Below, in pieces: positions 24,308 to 33,543 of a DNA stretch of 64,000 nt. The position numbers were made by a program, and so were the translations under genes. How positions within the stretch are numbered: position 1 is the stretch's first letter; every line of letters starts with the position of its first letter. Below the pieces are notes generated by a model. The model made no database searches. It had not been told where the DNA came from and saw only the letters and a program-made list of their open reading frames with translations. The stretch comes from Pseudomonas plecoglossicida NBRC 103162 = DSM 15088 (GTDB taxonomy: Bacteria > Pseudomonadota > Gammaproteobacteria > Pseudomonadales > Pseudomonadaceae): assembly GCF_000730665.1 (NCBI RefSeq), contig NZ_BBIV01000013.1:1-64000 (forward strand), given 5' to 3'.

Positions 24308-25123
24308 ATGTCGTCTGAGTCGCGGAGTTCTAGCTGTATTGGAGTAAAGTCTTTACAAATTCGGGCGTCTGATTTCCTGTCGACTGGCGAGGATGGTTTC
24401 TACGCTGTAGTCGAGGGAGAGGCCATCGTTCGGGCTCGAAAGGAAGATCTGATCCTGTCCACCGAGGAGTTCTACTTTGTTCGGCGAGGCACGTACATCA
24501 TTGGCAGTGACACTCGGGATAGCCACCTGTTGTGGATCCCAATAACGCCTGCGCAGACGCAGGATTTCATACGCCGGCACGGTGCATTGCTCAGCGAGAT
24601 CAAACGTTGCGACGTCGATTGCGGCGCAGCGGTTGCCTTTCCGCGAACCCGGTTGCTGTCCGACTGCATCGCGAACTTCCGCCGGCTGATGGACATTGAG
24701 CACCCGCCGCTGCTGAAACTATTCAGAGTCGAGGAGTTGCTGATGCTTCTGTTGCTGAGCCCTCAGGGGCCAGCGTTGATGTCAATTTTCCGGAAAAACA
24801 GTAATCGCAACGTTGAGCGTTTGCAGCTGTTCATGGAACGGAACTACTTGAAGGACTGGCGGCTGGATGAGTTTTCCCGTCAATTCGGCACTAGCCTGAC
24901 GGTGTTCAAGGAGCTGTTCAATTCGGTCTATGGTGTGCCACCGAGGGTTTGGATAGGTGAGCAGCGCATTTTGTATGCACATCATCTCTTGCTCAATAGC
25001 AAAGAAAGTATTGTCGACATTTCCATGGAAAGTGGGTTCTCCAGCCAGTCCTATTTCTCTCAAAGTTATCGTCGGCGCTTCGGCTGTACGCCTTCTCGTA
25101 CGCGGCAGATGGGCGCTGGCTGA
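24308..25123 (+). CDS. exsA: ExsA-like AraC-family activator of type III secretion
   Basis: A 271-residue transcription activator. The C-terminal two-helix-turn-helix domain is close to Pseudomonas aeruginosa ExsA and Yersinia LcrF: FSRQFGTSLTVFKELF, RILYAHHLLLNS and SYFSQSYRRRFGCTPSR all match with few changes. The N-terminal half also follows ExsA (VRRGTY, LLWIPI, FPRTRLL, EELLMLLLLSPQGP), which in ExsA binds the anti-activator ExsD. The start at 24308 has GGAGG upstream and gives the family length. sctC begins 30 bases later. In P. aeruginosa the gene follows exsC-E-B; here none of these precedes it. Confidence 0.93.
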   Translation: MSSESRSSSCIGVKSLQIRASDFLSTGEDGFYAVVEGEAIVRARKEDLILSTEEFYFVRRGTYIIGSDTRDSHLLWIPITPAQTQDFIRRHGALLSEIKRCDVDCGAAVAFPRTRLLSDCIANFRRLMDIEHPPLLKLFRVEELLMLLLLSPQGPALMSIFRKNSNRNVERLQLFMERNYLKDWRLDEFSRQFGTSLTVFKELFNSVYGVPPRVWIGEQRILYAHHLLLNSKESIVDISMESGFSSQSYFSQSYRRRFGCTPSRTRQMGAG

Positions 25124-25153
25124 TAAAAATGTCAAGGTGGCGAGGAGTTTGTC

Positions 25154-26953
25154 TTGGTAGGTATATGGAAAGGTAGCGGGGCGTTGGTGGGTGGCCTTTC
25201 GTATCTGCTTGGCGCCGTGATGATTGCCTTAGCCCTGTCGCCGGCCGCGCACGCGCGCGAGCTGGACTGGCCCCAGATCCCCTACAGTTATGAGGCCAGG
25301 GGTGAGACCCTGCGGGATGTCCTGGTCAACTTTGCGGCGAATTACAACGGCTCACTCATCGTCAGCGAGAAAGTCAGCGATCGAGTGAATGCGTCTTTCG
25401 ACTTGCAGAACCCACAGTCCTTTTTGACACTGCTAAGTGGGCTATACGGGCTGAATTGGTATTACGACGGGGCAGTGCTTTACGTATTCAAAGCCACCGA
25501 AATGCAGTCCCGCCTGGTTCGGTTGACGCAGGTGGGCCCGCCGGCGTTACGCCAGGCACTGGAAGAGGCGGGTATCTGGGAAGCGCGTTTTGGCTGGCGG
25601 CCAAGCGCGGAGGGAAAGATCGTTTATGTCTCGGGGCCACCTCGCTACCTGGACCTTGTCGATCAGGTGGCACAAGCGCTGGAGCAGCAGAACGTATTGC
25701 GTACTGAAGGCGTCGGGGAGTTGTCCGTCGAGATATTCCCCCTCAAATACGCAGTGGCAGAGGACCGCCAAATAAAATATCGCGACGATACGGTGGACGC
25801 GCCTGGCGTTGCGACCATTCTCTCGCGTGTCTTAGGTGACGCCAATGTCGTGTCAGTGGAGGGAGAGGCACGGGCAGACAATATACAGCGTCTTGGTGCT
25901 GGTGCTGTGGTTCAAGCAGACCCCTCGTTGAATGCGATTATCGTGCGGGACAGCAAAGAGCGCATGCCTATGTATCGGCGTTTGATCATGGCCTTGGACC
26001 GGCCTTCTGCGCGTATTGAAGTGGGGTTGTCAATTGTCGATATCAATGCCGAAAACCTATCTGAGCTTGGTGTGGATTGGCGTGTTGCTGTTGGCGGCGG
26101 AGGTAACAAACTAATTGAAATTCGCACCACGGGCGCAGGCGCGGAAAAAGGCGCGATCGGCAGTCTGGTAGATGATGAAGGGCGCAGCAGCCTGATGGCC
26201 AAGGTGACCTTGTTGCAAAGCCAAGGGCGCGCGCAGATCGGTTCGAGGCCAACATTGCTGACGCAAGAAAATACCCTGGCGGTGATCGATCACAGCGAAA
26301 CCTTTTATGTCAAGGTCGCGGGGGAGCGGGTTGCTGAATTGCGCGCCATTACCTATGGAACAATGTTGAAGATGACGCCGCGTGTGACTCAGTTGGGCGA
26401 GCGCCCGGAAATCAGCCTGAGTTTGCATATCGAAGATGGCGCTCAGAAGCTCAACAGTTCCGGGCCGGATGGCCTGCCGACCATCGCACGCACGGTGATC
26501 GACACCGTGGCGCGGGTCGGCCTTGGTCAGAGCCTGTTGATTGGGGGAATTCACCGGGACGAACAGAGCGAGTATGTGCGCAAGGTTCCGTGGTTGGGCG
26601 ATATTCCTTACCTGGGGGCGCTATTCCGCTTCAAGTCCGGTATGTCTCGCCGTTCCGTGCGTTTGTTCTTGATCGAGCCACGGTTGATCGATACGGGGAC
26701 TAGCTTCGGCACTGGAGCAGCGGCGGGCGCGAGCCCCGCACCTTGGCCAACTGAACAGACCCATGGATATTCCTCGGGGCAGGTGCTGCAGCCAGTCGTT
26801 CAGTGCCCGCCAGTGGGCTCGAAAAGTTCGCTGCAGCGTGGGCGAAGTGGCGCGGACAGCGGCTTCGCGGATCGAGCCTGCTTGCTAGCGGCCGAGGGCG
26901 GCGGGCATGGGAAGGGTTGTAATGCGCCATTAGCGCGCTGCGCCATGGGGTGA
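25154..26953 (+). CDS. sctC: T3SS outer-membrane secretin SctC
   Basis: A 599-residue secretin that forms the outer-membrane ring of the injectisome. Order: signal peptide (about 1-35, cleaved near AHA), N0 domain ([17 protein letters not shown]), N1 and N3 domains, and the secretin domain (about 285-525) with [24 protein letters not shown] and the end strand [10 protein letters not shown]. After residue 525 there is a 75-residue Gly/Ser/Cys-rich tail where the pilotin would bind; it looks low-complexity and is not conserved. The start is TTG at 25154 with GAGGAG upstream. Confidence 0.92.
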   Translation: MVGIWKGSGALVGGLSYLLGAVMIALALSPAAHARELDWPQIPYSYEARGETLRDVLVNFAANYNGSLIVSEKVSDRVNASFDLQNPQSFLTLLSGLYGLNWYYDGAVLYVFKATEMQSRLVRLTQVGPPALRQALEEAGIWEARFGWRPSAEGKIVYVSGPPRYLDLVDQVAQALEQQNVLRTEGVGELSVEIFPLKYAVAEDRQIKYRDDTVDAPGVATILSRVLGDANVVSVEGEARADNIQRLGAGAVVQADPSLNAIIVRDSKERMPMYRRLIMALDRPSARIEVGLSIVDINAENLSELGVDWRVAVGGGGNKLIEIRTTGAGAEKGAIGSLVDDEGRSSLMAKVTLLQSQGRAQIGSRPTLLTQENTLAVIDHSETFYVKVAGERVAELRAITYGTMLKMTPRVTQLGERPEISLSLHIEDGAQKLNSSGPDGLPTIARTVIDTVARVGLGQSLLIGGIHRDEQSEYVRKVPWLGDIPYLGALFRFKSGMSRRSVRLFLIEPRLIDTGTSFGTGAAAGASPAPWPTEQTHGYSSGQVLQPVVQCPPVGSKSSLQRGRSGADSGFADRACLLAAEGGGHGKGCNAPLARCAMG

Positions 26954-26957
26954 CGAA

Positions 26958-28229
26958 ATGGCTTGGAAAATTCGTTTTTACAACGGCCTCAGTCAGGGCA
27001 TAGAAGTTCCGCTTTTTGAAGGGCGGGTGGCCATCGGTTCTGACCCGCTGTTGGCCGATCTTGTGGTGGTCGACCCCGGTATCGCTGCTGTCCATGTGGT
27101 CTTGGATGTCAGCGCACAGGGTATTCGACTGCTGGAGTGGAATGAGGGGTGTTCGCCGACGGAATCCGGGTTGGCGCTGACTGAAACGGCGGCGTTGCAA
27201 CCTTTGGCAGCCCAGCGTTGCGGGTCTTTGTTGTGGGCCTACTGCGGTGAAGGTCAGGCATTTGATGAGCAGTTGAAGTTGACTGGCCCGGTACGTCCTG
27301 TCCCCCTGGCAGGACATGGGCTCAAGTGGACGGGGTGGCTAACGGCTGGGGGCAGCGTGCTCGTGCTGGTGATAATCATTGGCCTGCTGAGTGAGTCGTG
27401 GTTCGTCTCCAGTAAAGGCCAAGCGCTCGACAGTCGAATCTCGAGCTTACGCACTTTTTTGAAGGGCCAGCATCTGCTTCATGTGGAAGTCGGCGATACG
27501 GGCGTGGACGGGAAAGTGCCCATCCGTGGGTACGTAGAAAACAATCGTGAGCGTTTGACTTTGCAGCATTATCTGGAGCACAGCAGTTTGGCGGTCCATT
27601 GGGAGGTGTTCAGCCTGGAGGACATCCGCCAAGATGCTGACTTCATCTTGAACAAACTTGGCTTCGAGGGATGGACCAGCAGTAATGCCGAGCGCCCAGG
27701 GTGGCTTCGTATTTCAGGCGCCAGTGCATTGGACGAAGCAGACCGGCAGCATGTAGAGCATGTGTTGAAGGCGGATTTGCCGGGTTTTTTAGGGGTGGAG
27801 GTTGCAGAGCCGGCAAGGCAGACACCGCGGGAGAAGTTGGAGCAACTGCTTCGCGACCATAGCTTGGCGGCAGCGTTGGCGTACTCGCAAGAGGGTGCGC
27901 ATATCGAACTGAGTGGTGAGCTTGATGCGCATCAGTACGCCCGGTTCGTCGAGTTGAATCGAGAGTTCAAGGTCGCATTTGGTGACAATCCAGAACTAAG
28001 GTTGATAAATAAAACAGCCACGGCACGGGGGAAAAAAACGAATCTGGTAATTCGCTATGTGTCCCTCGGGGCTGTACCGTACATCGTACTGGAAAATAGC
28101 CAAAAATACCCCGTTGGGGCGCTGATTCCAGGGGTTGGACGGTTGCTGGAGATTACCAAGGAAACGATCTGTATTGGTGTGGGCACACAGCGGCTGACGA
28201 TTGATACTGTGGCAGGGGGGCGAGGTTAA
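26958..28229 (+). CDS. sctD: T3SS outer MS-ring protein SctD
   Basis: A 423-residue bitopic inner-membrane protein. Residues 1-105 form a cytoplasmic FHA-like domain (VAIGSDPLLADLVVVDPGIA), one membrane segment lies at about 127-145, and the periplasmic part has BON-like ring-building repeats. It follows sctC by 4 bases and its stop overlaps the pscE start by one base. Length and layout match YscD/PscD. Confidence 0.88.
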   Translation: MAWKIRFYNGLSQGIEVPLFEGRVAIGSDPLLADLVVVDPGIAAVHVVLDVSAQGIRLLEWNEGCSPTESGLALTETAALQPLAAQRCGSLLWAYCGEGQAFDEQLKLTGPVRPVPLAGHGLKWTGWLTAGGSVLVLVIIIGLLSESWFVSSKGQALDSRISSLRTFLKGQHLLHVEVGDTGVDGKVPIRGYVENNRERLTLQHYLEHSSLAVHWEVFSLEDIRQDADFILNKLGFEGWTSSNAERPGWLRISGASALDEADRQHVEHVLKADLPGFLGVEVAEPARQTPREKLEQLLRDHSLAAALAYSQEGAHIELSGELDAHQYARFVELNREFKVAFGDNPELRLINKTATARGKKTNLVIRYVSLGAVPYIVLENSQKYPVGALIPGVGRLLEITKETICIGVGTQRLTIDTVAGGRG

Positions 28230-28426
28230 TGGCAAGTACGCTAGATAATAGGAGCTTGGATATTGGCAACACAAAAGTCTGGCGAGACAGGCTCGAAGCC
28301 GAGAGGCAAGCCTCTCAACAACGCTTGAGGAAAGGTGGAGAACCCAAGCTTTACCAGCAATGGCAACATACGCTAAACGCGCTGAGCGCTGCGCTGTATA
28401 TTCTGGACGATAGAGAGAGGGATTAA
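28229..28426 (+). CDS. pscE: Needle co-chaperone, YscE/PscE-like
   Basis: A 65-residue helical-hairpin protein. Length, position and the second-helix pattern (YQQWQHTLNALSAALYIL) match PscE of P. aeruginosa, which with PscG holds the needle subunit PscF unpolymerised in the cytoplasm. Its start overlaps the sctD stop (TAATG) and sctF begins one base after its stop, so needle and chaperones are made together. Confidence 0.85.
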   Translation: MASTLDNRSLDIGNTKVWRDRLEAERQASQQRLRKGGEPKLYQQWQHTLNALSAALYILDDRERD

Positions 28427-28427
28427 T

Positions 28428-28655
28428 ATGGCATCCATGTTCGATGCGGCGTACCAATTGACAATGGAATCTAATCAAGCGGCCCAAGACCGGGTGAAAG
28501 CCGCGATGGACGCGCTAAAGGCGACGCCTGATGACCCAATTCTACTTGCCCAACTTCAGCACGAGATGAATAAGTATTCTCACAACTTTTCCCTTGGCTC
28601 AACCATGCTAAAGTTGTACAAGGATCTCTTTCAAAGCATGTTGCAGAAGTTTTAA
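28428..28655 (+). CDS. sctF: T3SS needle subunit SctF
   Basis: A 75-residue needle protein. It has the helix-turn-helix of the family with a TPDDP turn near residue 33, then LLAQLQHEMNKYSH and the C-terminal helix LKLYKDLFQSMLQKF that lines the needle lumen. Between the genes for its two chaperones; the next start overlaps its stop by one base. Confidence 0.9.
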   Translation: MASMFDAAYQLTMESNQAAQDRVKAAMDALKATPDDPILLAQLQHEMNKYSHNFSLGSTMLKLYKDLFQSMLQKF

Positions 28656-29002
28656 TGGACAGCACGCTCACTGAAATTATCGCAGCATTGGGATTTGCAG
28701 GCGCCGAGCGCGGACATCATCAAGAGGCCCTCACGATTGCCGAGTGGCTGGAGCTGGTCGAGGGGAAATACGAGGCAGCAACGGCCATTCGTGTATTTAG
28801 CTACGTGGCGCAGGGGCGTTGTGAAGAAGCGCTGTTATTGGAGCGCGAGCAAGACATGGAGTCGCTTTCACCGTGGTTCGCATTGTGTGAGCTACGGCTT
28901 GCCTTGCGCGCCAGATTGGAGGAAAGGCTTGTGCGTTTGTTGAAGAGTAAAGATCCGCAGCTAGTAGCATTCGCGAAGCAGATGCAAGTGCTGATAGTTT
29001 AA
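28655..29002 (+). CDS. pscG: Needle chaperone, YscG/PscG-like
   Basis: A 115-residue TPR-like chaperone matching PscG in length and place. The repeat LVEGKYEAATAIRVFSYVA with LLLEREQDMESLSPWFALCE resembles the concave needle-binding surface of that family. It binds the C-terminal helix of SctF together with PscE. Overlaps sctF by one base. Confidence 0.85.
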   Translation: MDSTLTEIIAALGFAGAERGHHQEALTIAEWLELVEGKYEAATAIRVFSYVAQGRCEEALLLEREQDMESLSPWFALCELRLALRARLEERLVRLLKSKDPQLVAFAKQMQVLIV

Positions 29003-29060
29003 ACCGCCGCGGGCAGAAGCCACGGGGGAAATGAAAAGTAAACGTGAGAGGAAGTGGAAA

Positions 29061-29402
29061 ATGCCAATGGAAGTGAGTGATCGTGCTATTATAGCCCAAG
29101 AACAATCCATGGAACGAGAAATCGCGGATGCCGACTCGGTTGCAGAGTTCGAGGCCCTGCAAGATTCGAACACGCATCATGGTCTGGGTGTTGACTTGGT
29201 AAACGGATTTAATGAAGGCGTTGCTGGGTTCGAGCTCCAGGAGAAGAAAATTTCAGAATCCATCGCGGCAGCAGCCGACGATCCAATGAAACTGCTTGGC
29301 GTGCAAATGGAGTTTCTGAAGCTGTTCAATACCCTGGATTTGGTGGCCAAGGGCGCCGGCAAAGCGGTGCAGAGCATAGAAACCTTGACGAAGATTCAGT
29401 AG
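29061..29402 (+). CDS. sctI: T3SS inner rod protein SctI
   Basis: A 113-residue protein. The C-terminal half carries the inner-rod pattern (DDPMKLLGVQMEFLKLFNTL, then a helix ending IETLTKIQ), much like PscI. The start at 29061 has AGAGGAAG upstream; an ATG ten codons earlier also has a usable site, so the true N-terminus is uncertain. In Ysc/Psc clusters sctH (yscH/pscH) lies between sctG and sctI; here only 58 bases separate them, so that gene is absent. Confidence 0.85.
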   Translation: MPMEVSDRAIIAQEQSMEREIADADSVAEFEALQDSNTHHGLGVDLVNGFNEGVAGFELQEKKISESIAAAADDPMKLLGVQMEFLKLFNTLDLVAKGAGKAVQSIETLTKIQ

Positions 29403-29405
29403 GCC

Positions 29406-30137
29406 ATGCGAAGGTTAAACAAAGTTCTCATGGTCGTTGTGTTGCTGTTGTTGGTGGGTTGCAGGGTTGAACTGTACCAAGGGCTGAGCCAGAAGGAAGC
29501 GAACGAAATGCTCGCTCTCTTGGCTACGGAAGGAATCTCAGCTTCTAAAGAAACGGACAAAAGTGGGAAAACCAAAGTAATAGTTGATGACGCGAAGATT
29601 GCCAGGGCAATCGAGGTATTGAAGCGTGAAGGTCTCCCACGTGAGGCCTATTCGTCACTAAAGGATGTATTTCCCAAGGACAGTTTGATTTCATCGCCTC
29701 TGGAGGAGCGAGCGAGACTGAACTACGCAAAAGCACAAGAACTGTCGAAGACGCTTTCAGAAATAGATGGTGTATTGACAGCTCGCGTTCATGTGGTATT
29801 GCCGGAAGAAAGGGAGGGGCTAGGAAAAAAAACGTCGCCGGCCTCGGCGTCGGTATTTATCAAGTATGTGGCTGGGATGCAGTTCGACGCCTACGTGCCG
29901 CAGATAAAGCAGTTGCTGAGCAACAGTCTCGAGGGGCTCGAATACGAGCGAATCAGTGTGGTGTTGATCCCTTCCGCCAACGTCCGGCAGGCACCGGCGA
30001 TGCCGGCCCTGGATACGTTTCTTTCAATCCAGGTAGCGGAAAGCTCGCGCGCTCGATTGATGATGGTCTTCGGCCTTCTGATGGTTCTGCTTGTACTTAG
30101 CAATCTGGCGCAGTTGATATGGTGGCGCAGCAGATGA
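29406..30137 (+). CDS. sctJ: T3SS inner MS-ring lipoprotein SctJ
   Basis: A 243-residue lipoprotein: signal peptide with lipobox LLVGC (cysteine 19), two ring-building domains of the YscJ/FliF family ([20 protein letters not shown] is characteristic), and a C-terminal membrane segment near residues 215-235. It forms the inner ring with SctD around the export gate. Confidence 0.93.
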   Translation: MRRLNKVLMVVVLLLLVGCRVELYQGLSQKEANEMLALLATEGISASKETDKSGKTKVIVDDAKIARAIEVLKREGLPREAYSSLKDVFPKDSLISSPLEERARLNYAKAQELSKTLSEIDGVLTARVHVVLPEEREGLGKKTSPASASVFIKYVAGMQFDAYVPQIKQLLSNSLEGLEYERISVVLIPSANVRQAPAMPALDTFLSIQVAESSRARLMMVFGLLMVLLVLSNLAQLIWWRSR

Positions 30138-30769
30138 CGGCAACAAATATGCCGTTGACCGATTATCAGCTTCGCTTTTGCCCTGCGAGTTATATGCATG
30201 ATAGCCACGTGCCGCGCCCGCTGCTGGGGTGGCTGAAGCGATTGCCTGGCTGGCGGCAACAACCGCCCATTAATGCCTGGTTGCTCGGTGAATTGATATT
30301 GCCGACGCATTACGATATGCCTCAGGGGTTGGCCAAGATAGCTTTTTTTGAACGGCCCGAGTTGGAGCGAATAATGACTTTAGTGGGGGCGATATTGCAT
30401 GGAGGGGCGATTCGTCAACTGATGGATGGTAAAAGTCTGCAGCCGGTGCATGCGGCGATTGGTGAGGCTGGCCACCGATTCTGCCTGGAACAGTTGGATT
30501 ACATTATCGGCCCTTGGCCTGCAGGGTGGCAGCAGCGCTTGCCAACACATGAACTCTCCGAGTACTTCCTCCACTACGGCTTGGTTTTTTGGCTATTTGC
30601 CATGGGGGATGCGGATGAGGCCTTTTCGCGGCGCCTGGCATTGCGGATTCCCAAGCGTTCATGCGTGGAGCCGTTGCCGTTCAATCCGTTGGATGCCGGG
30701 CTGGCCCGAGCGCTCTGCTTGAAAATTACCCGAAAAGTGAGCCCAGCATGCGTGCATTTATTGAAATAA
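30134..30769 (+). CDS. sctK: T3SS sorting-platform adaptor SctK
   Basis: A 211-residue protein matching YscK/PscK, which joins the cytoplasmic sorting platform (SctQ, SctL, SctN) to the SctD ring. Recognisable are PxxY-type residues near the start, LPTHYDMP and the conserved GPWP near residue 130. The start at 30134 overlaps the sctJ stop as ATGA; an ATG five codons earlier is possible. The 3' end overlaps sctL by 22 bases. Confidence 0.82.
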   Translation: MTATNMPLTDYQLRFCPASYMHDSHVPRPLLGWLKRLPGWRQQPPINAWLLGELILPTHYDMPQGLAKIAFFERPELERIMTLVGAILHGGAIRQLMDGKSLQPVHAAIGEAGHRFCLEQLDYIIGPWPAGWQQRLPTHELSEYFLHYGLVFWLFAMGDADEAFSRRLALRIPKRSCVEPLPFNPLDAGLARALCLKITRKVSPACVHLLK

Positions 30770-31353
30770 AAACCGATCAGCTAACGTTAGCCCCGGATGC
30801 GGTACTCCTGCGAGGTGCTGACTATCTGGCGTATGTGCGAGCTAACGACCTGCTGGCGCGTGCACGAGCATGTTTGGAGGCGGTCGAGCAAAACGCAGAG
30901 GATACCTATGCAGAGCAGCGGACGCTTGGCTATCAGGCAGGGATTGATGAAGCGCGTGAGCAGCAGGCGGCGCTCATTCACGAGACGGTTTTGCAAAGCC
31001 GAAGTTACTACCGATCAGTAGAAAAACAAATGAGGGAAGTTGTGCTGAGTGCGGTGCGGAAAATAGTGCATGACTATGATGCTGTCGAGTTGACGATCAA
31101 GGCAACGCGTGAGGCATTGGCCTTGGTTGGTAAGCAGGAAAACGTGCTCATCCATGTCCTGCCAGAACAGGTGGACAGCATACGCCGTCGGATCTTGAGT
31201 GCACAGCACAATGGTGCTGAAGTTGACCACATCGAGGTGGTCGCAAACCCTCGCTTGAAAGAGGGCGGGTGTATTCTGGAAACCGAAGTCGGCATTGTGG
31301 ATGCCAGTATCGAGGCGCAGCTTTCCGCGCTTGAATCCGCCCTGAGGCAATAG
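30748..31353 (+). CDS. sctL: T3SS ATPase stator SctL
   Basis: A 201-residue FliH/YscL-type protein: an N-terminal segment, a central coiled coil (about residues 40-95, with YAEQRTLGYQAGIDEAREQQ), and a C-terminal V-ATPase E-like domain (IHVLPEQVDSIRRRI, LKEGGCILETEVGIVDASIE). It anchors SctN to SctQ. Start set at 30748 to give the family length. It ends the sctC-L operon. Confidence 0.88.
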   Translation: MRAFIEIKTDQLTLAPDAVLLRGADYLAYVRANDLLARARACLEAVEQNAEDTYAEQRTLGYQAGIDEAREQQAALIHETVLQSRSYYRSVEKQMREVVLSAVRKIVHDYDAVELTIKATREALALVGKQENVLIHVLPEQVDSIRRRILSAQHNGAEVDHIEVVANPRLKEGGCILETEVGIVDASIEAQLSALESALRQ

Positions 31354-31382
31354 GGCGGAGCGGGTCTGACGTTGTAAATGTA

Positions 31383-31400
31383 ATAAAAAAGCGCGACGAA
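31383..31400 (+). promoter_or_regulatory. Candidate ExsA-type box upstream of the patatin effector
   Basis: ATAAAAA-N3-GCGAC-N2-A, the same spacing and bases as the box at 40098-40115. An A run followed by GnC is the first half of the known ExsA site. It lies 67 bases upstream of the effector start. Confidence 0.5.
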
Positions 31401-31466
31401 AATCACGATGAAGCAAGCCCGGATCTGACTAATATTGCAATAGTTAATTGTGATGTTGGAGAGGGT

Positions 31467-33476
31467 ATGAGAATTGAAGCTGGCGCGCTACAAAATGGTT
31501 TAGAACCAGAGGAAAGACAGAACGCAAGGCCACTGATGCCCGGCGACGGGATAAGCGTCTCTTTTCTGCCCGCGGGCACGCTATCTGAAAGTTCTAATAA
31601 CCCTTCGATAAAGTCATCAGAGGAGGACCATCAATTGCTGGCTTCCGAGCGGGACCAGCTATTAATGGAGGGTGGGGCACAGCGCAAAGTCAAACTGATC
31701 CAGAAGGAAGATGGTCGTGTCAGGCTTGAAATCGATCCTGCTCCTATTTCGGATTTGGTATTTAGCGGGGGAGGGGCGAAAGGGGTTGCCTATCCAGGGG
31801 CGCTTCAGGTCCTTGAAGACCGGGGAATTCTTGGGGGGGTTCAAACGGTCTCTGGATCCTCTGTAGGTGCGATAACGGCGGCGTTGGTGTCATCGGGCGT
31901 CTCCGCCGATGCGTTTACCGAGTTGTCCAATAATCTTGACCTGATTGGGTTACTGGATGACCCAAATGAGAAGATTAGCTTCATTCAGCATTTGTTTACC
32001 GTCGTCGGTGACGCACTGCAAAAGATATGGAGCACCCTGGCGTTACTGCTGAATATTTTGCCGCGGATCCAGTCTTCTGCCGTTCCGTTGGAAACCTTGC
32101 TGGTTAACAAGTGTCGCGCGTCTACATTGGCGGTGCTTGAGAAGCACCCTGAGGTGCTTGCAGATCCCACAGTCGCAGCAATTAAAAGTAAGCTCGAGGG
32201 TGGGGGTGAGGTTACCTTCGGCGATGTGGCGCTGCTGAATAGACATGTGCCGGAAATCAAAAAGCTGAACATCACGGGCACTGCGATGTTCGAGGGACGC
32301 GCGCAGTTGGTTGTTTTCAGTGACCGCCTTACCCCTGATATGAGTATCGCGCGTGCGGCGCATATTTCAGCTTCATTCCCGGTTGTCTTCTCACAGGTCG
32401 ATGAGCAAGGCCACCCCTTCCAGGAAAATGGTGAGCATACTTATTTTCAGGACGGCGGGGTCATGTTGAATACGCCGGCACCCGAGATTTTCGATCCCGC
32501 CAACACTCCCGCGGGCTTGCACGATTCGGATAAATTGATCTTCAAGTTCGAGTCGAACAAGACTGCACCGCAGGACAGTCGACCTGGCAAACTTCAGGCT
32601 CTGGCCGACTGGTTTCTCGGTGCGCCCCGTACCGCTCAAGGAATGGCGCAGGCCAGAGGCCTGGAGCCGCTCAAGGACCAAATTGTCACTGTACCTCTTA
32701 ATACCGATTTTGGTGACTTCAGGGGCATGCTGACAGGTACCGTGAATTTCTTTATGTCGGATAAGGAAAAGCTGGGTTTGCAAGCACTGTTGGCAAGTGC
32801 CGTTGAAAAGCATCTGGCGAGTCGTGGCACTACCTGTCACGATTTTTCTTCGGCGGAAGAAGCGTTTCTGGCGATTGGCGAGGAAGTTTTCGATGGGGTC
32901 ATGGAGCAGGGGATGACCGCCGCACAAGGTGCTGTTCAGTTTCGCCTGGCGTGCCGCACAGAGCTGCAAGCTTTGGTCGGTGCCATCGCTGTGGCTGAAA
33001 CACCAGCCGGTGACCTGCAGAGAACACCTGAACTCATGGCTGCCCTTGGCCGGCTTGATGGCTTGGCGTCCACACCAGTGCGTCAAACCTGGCTAGCAAC
33101 CCAACTGCTTCAGAAAGACAACCCGGACTTGCAGCGGTTGCTGGCATTTGCAGGAGATCAACCCATCGACTGCTCAGTGCTGAACACTGCGATCGAACTG
33201 GTAAAGCAGGGCGACGCCAGAGTGATCGCTGAAAATATCGTAAGAGAAATCATCGACCCGGCACTGTGTCGATACGGTCAAACCGATAGTAATATCGAGC
33301 TGCTATCTAACGCTAAGGCGGACCTGACTGACTGCAACAGCAGAGCGCAGATTGATCGCGTGCTCGATAGTATTATCGAGCATTACCAGTCAAGGCACTC
33401 TATTTTGTTCGCGGCACAAACACCCCACACTGTTGAAATGGCGAAGGCTTGGCGTACCGCTGCAAAAAATGCCTAG
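31467..33476 (+). CDS. ExoU-like patatin phospholipase, probable T3SS effector
   Basis: A 669-residue protein close in size to P. aeruginosa ExoU (687). Residues 1-90 are polar and unstructured, as in a secretion region. The patatin domain has the oxyanion loop SGGGAKGVAYPGAL (100-113), the nucleophile motif GSSVG with serine 132, and the DGG catalytic aspartate at 329. A long C-terminal region (about 390-669) corresponds to the part of ExoU that binds ubiquitin and membranes. GGAGAGGG precedes the ATG. It sits between sctL and convergent sctU, with its own candidate ExsA box. No SpcU-like chaperone gene is beside it. Confidence 0.82.
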   Translation: MRIEAGALQNGLEPEERQNARPLMPGDGISVSFLPAGTLSESSNNPSIKSSEEDHQLLASERDQLLMEGGAQRKVKLIQKEDGRVRLEIDPAPISDLVFSGGGAKGVAYPGALQVLEDRGILGGVQTVSGSSVGAITAALVSSGVSADAFTELSNNLDLIGLLDDPNEKISFIQHLFTVVGDALQKIWSTLALLLNILPRIQSSAVPLETLLVNKCRASTLAVLEKHPEVLADPTVAAIKSKLEGGGEVTFGDVALLNRHVPEIKKLNITGTAMFEGRAQLVVFSDRLTPDMSIARAAHISASFPVVFSQVDEQGHPFQENGEHTYFQDGGVMLNTPAPEIFDPANTPAGLHDSDKLIFKFESNKTAPQDSRPGKLQALADWFLGAPRTAQGMAQARGLEPLKDQIVTVPLNTDFGDFRGMLTGTVNFFMSDKEKLGLQALLASAVEKHLASRGTTCHDFSSAEEAFLAIGEEVFDGVMEQGMTAAQGAVQFRLACRTELQALVGAIAVAETPAGDLQRTPELMAALGRLDGLASTPVRQTWLATQLLQKDNPDLQRLLAFAGDQPIDCSVLNTAIELVKQGDARVIAENIVREIIDPALCRYGQTDSNIELLSNAKADLTDCNSRAQIDRVLDSIIEHYQSRHSILFAAQTPHTVEMAKAWRTAAKNA

Positions 33477-33498
33477 TGGTTTCTTCTGATTGGCCAAG

Positions 33499-33543
33499 GC
33501 ACTGTCGCAAAGAATTGTTGAGTGGAATTTTTTGCGACAGTGC
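33499..33543. terminator. Convergent terminator between effector and sctU
   Basis: A perfect 13-base inverted repeat (GCACTGTCGCAAA) around a 19-base loop, filling the 67 bases between two convergent stop codons. Both arms end in A/T runs, so it can stop transcription in both directions. Confidence 0.8.
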
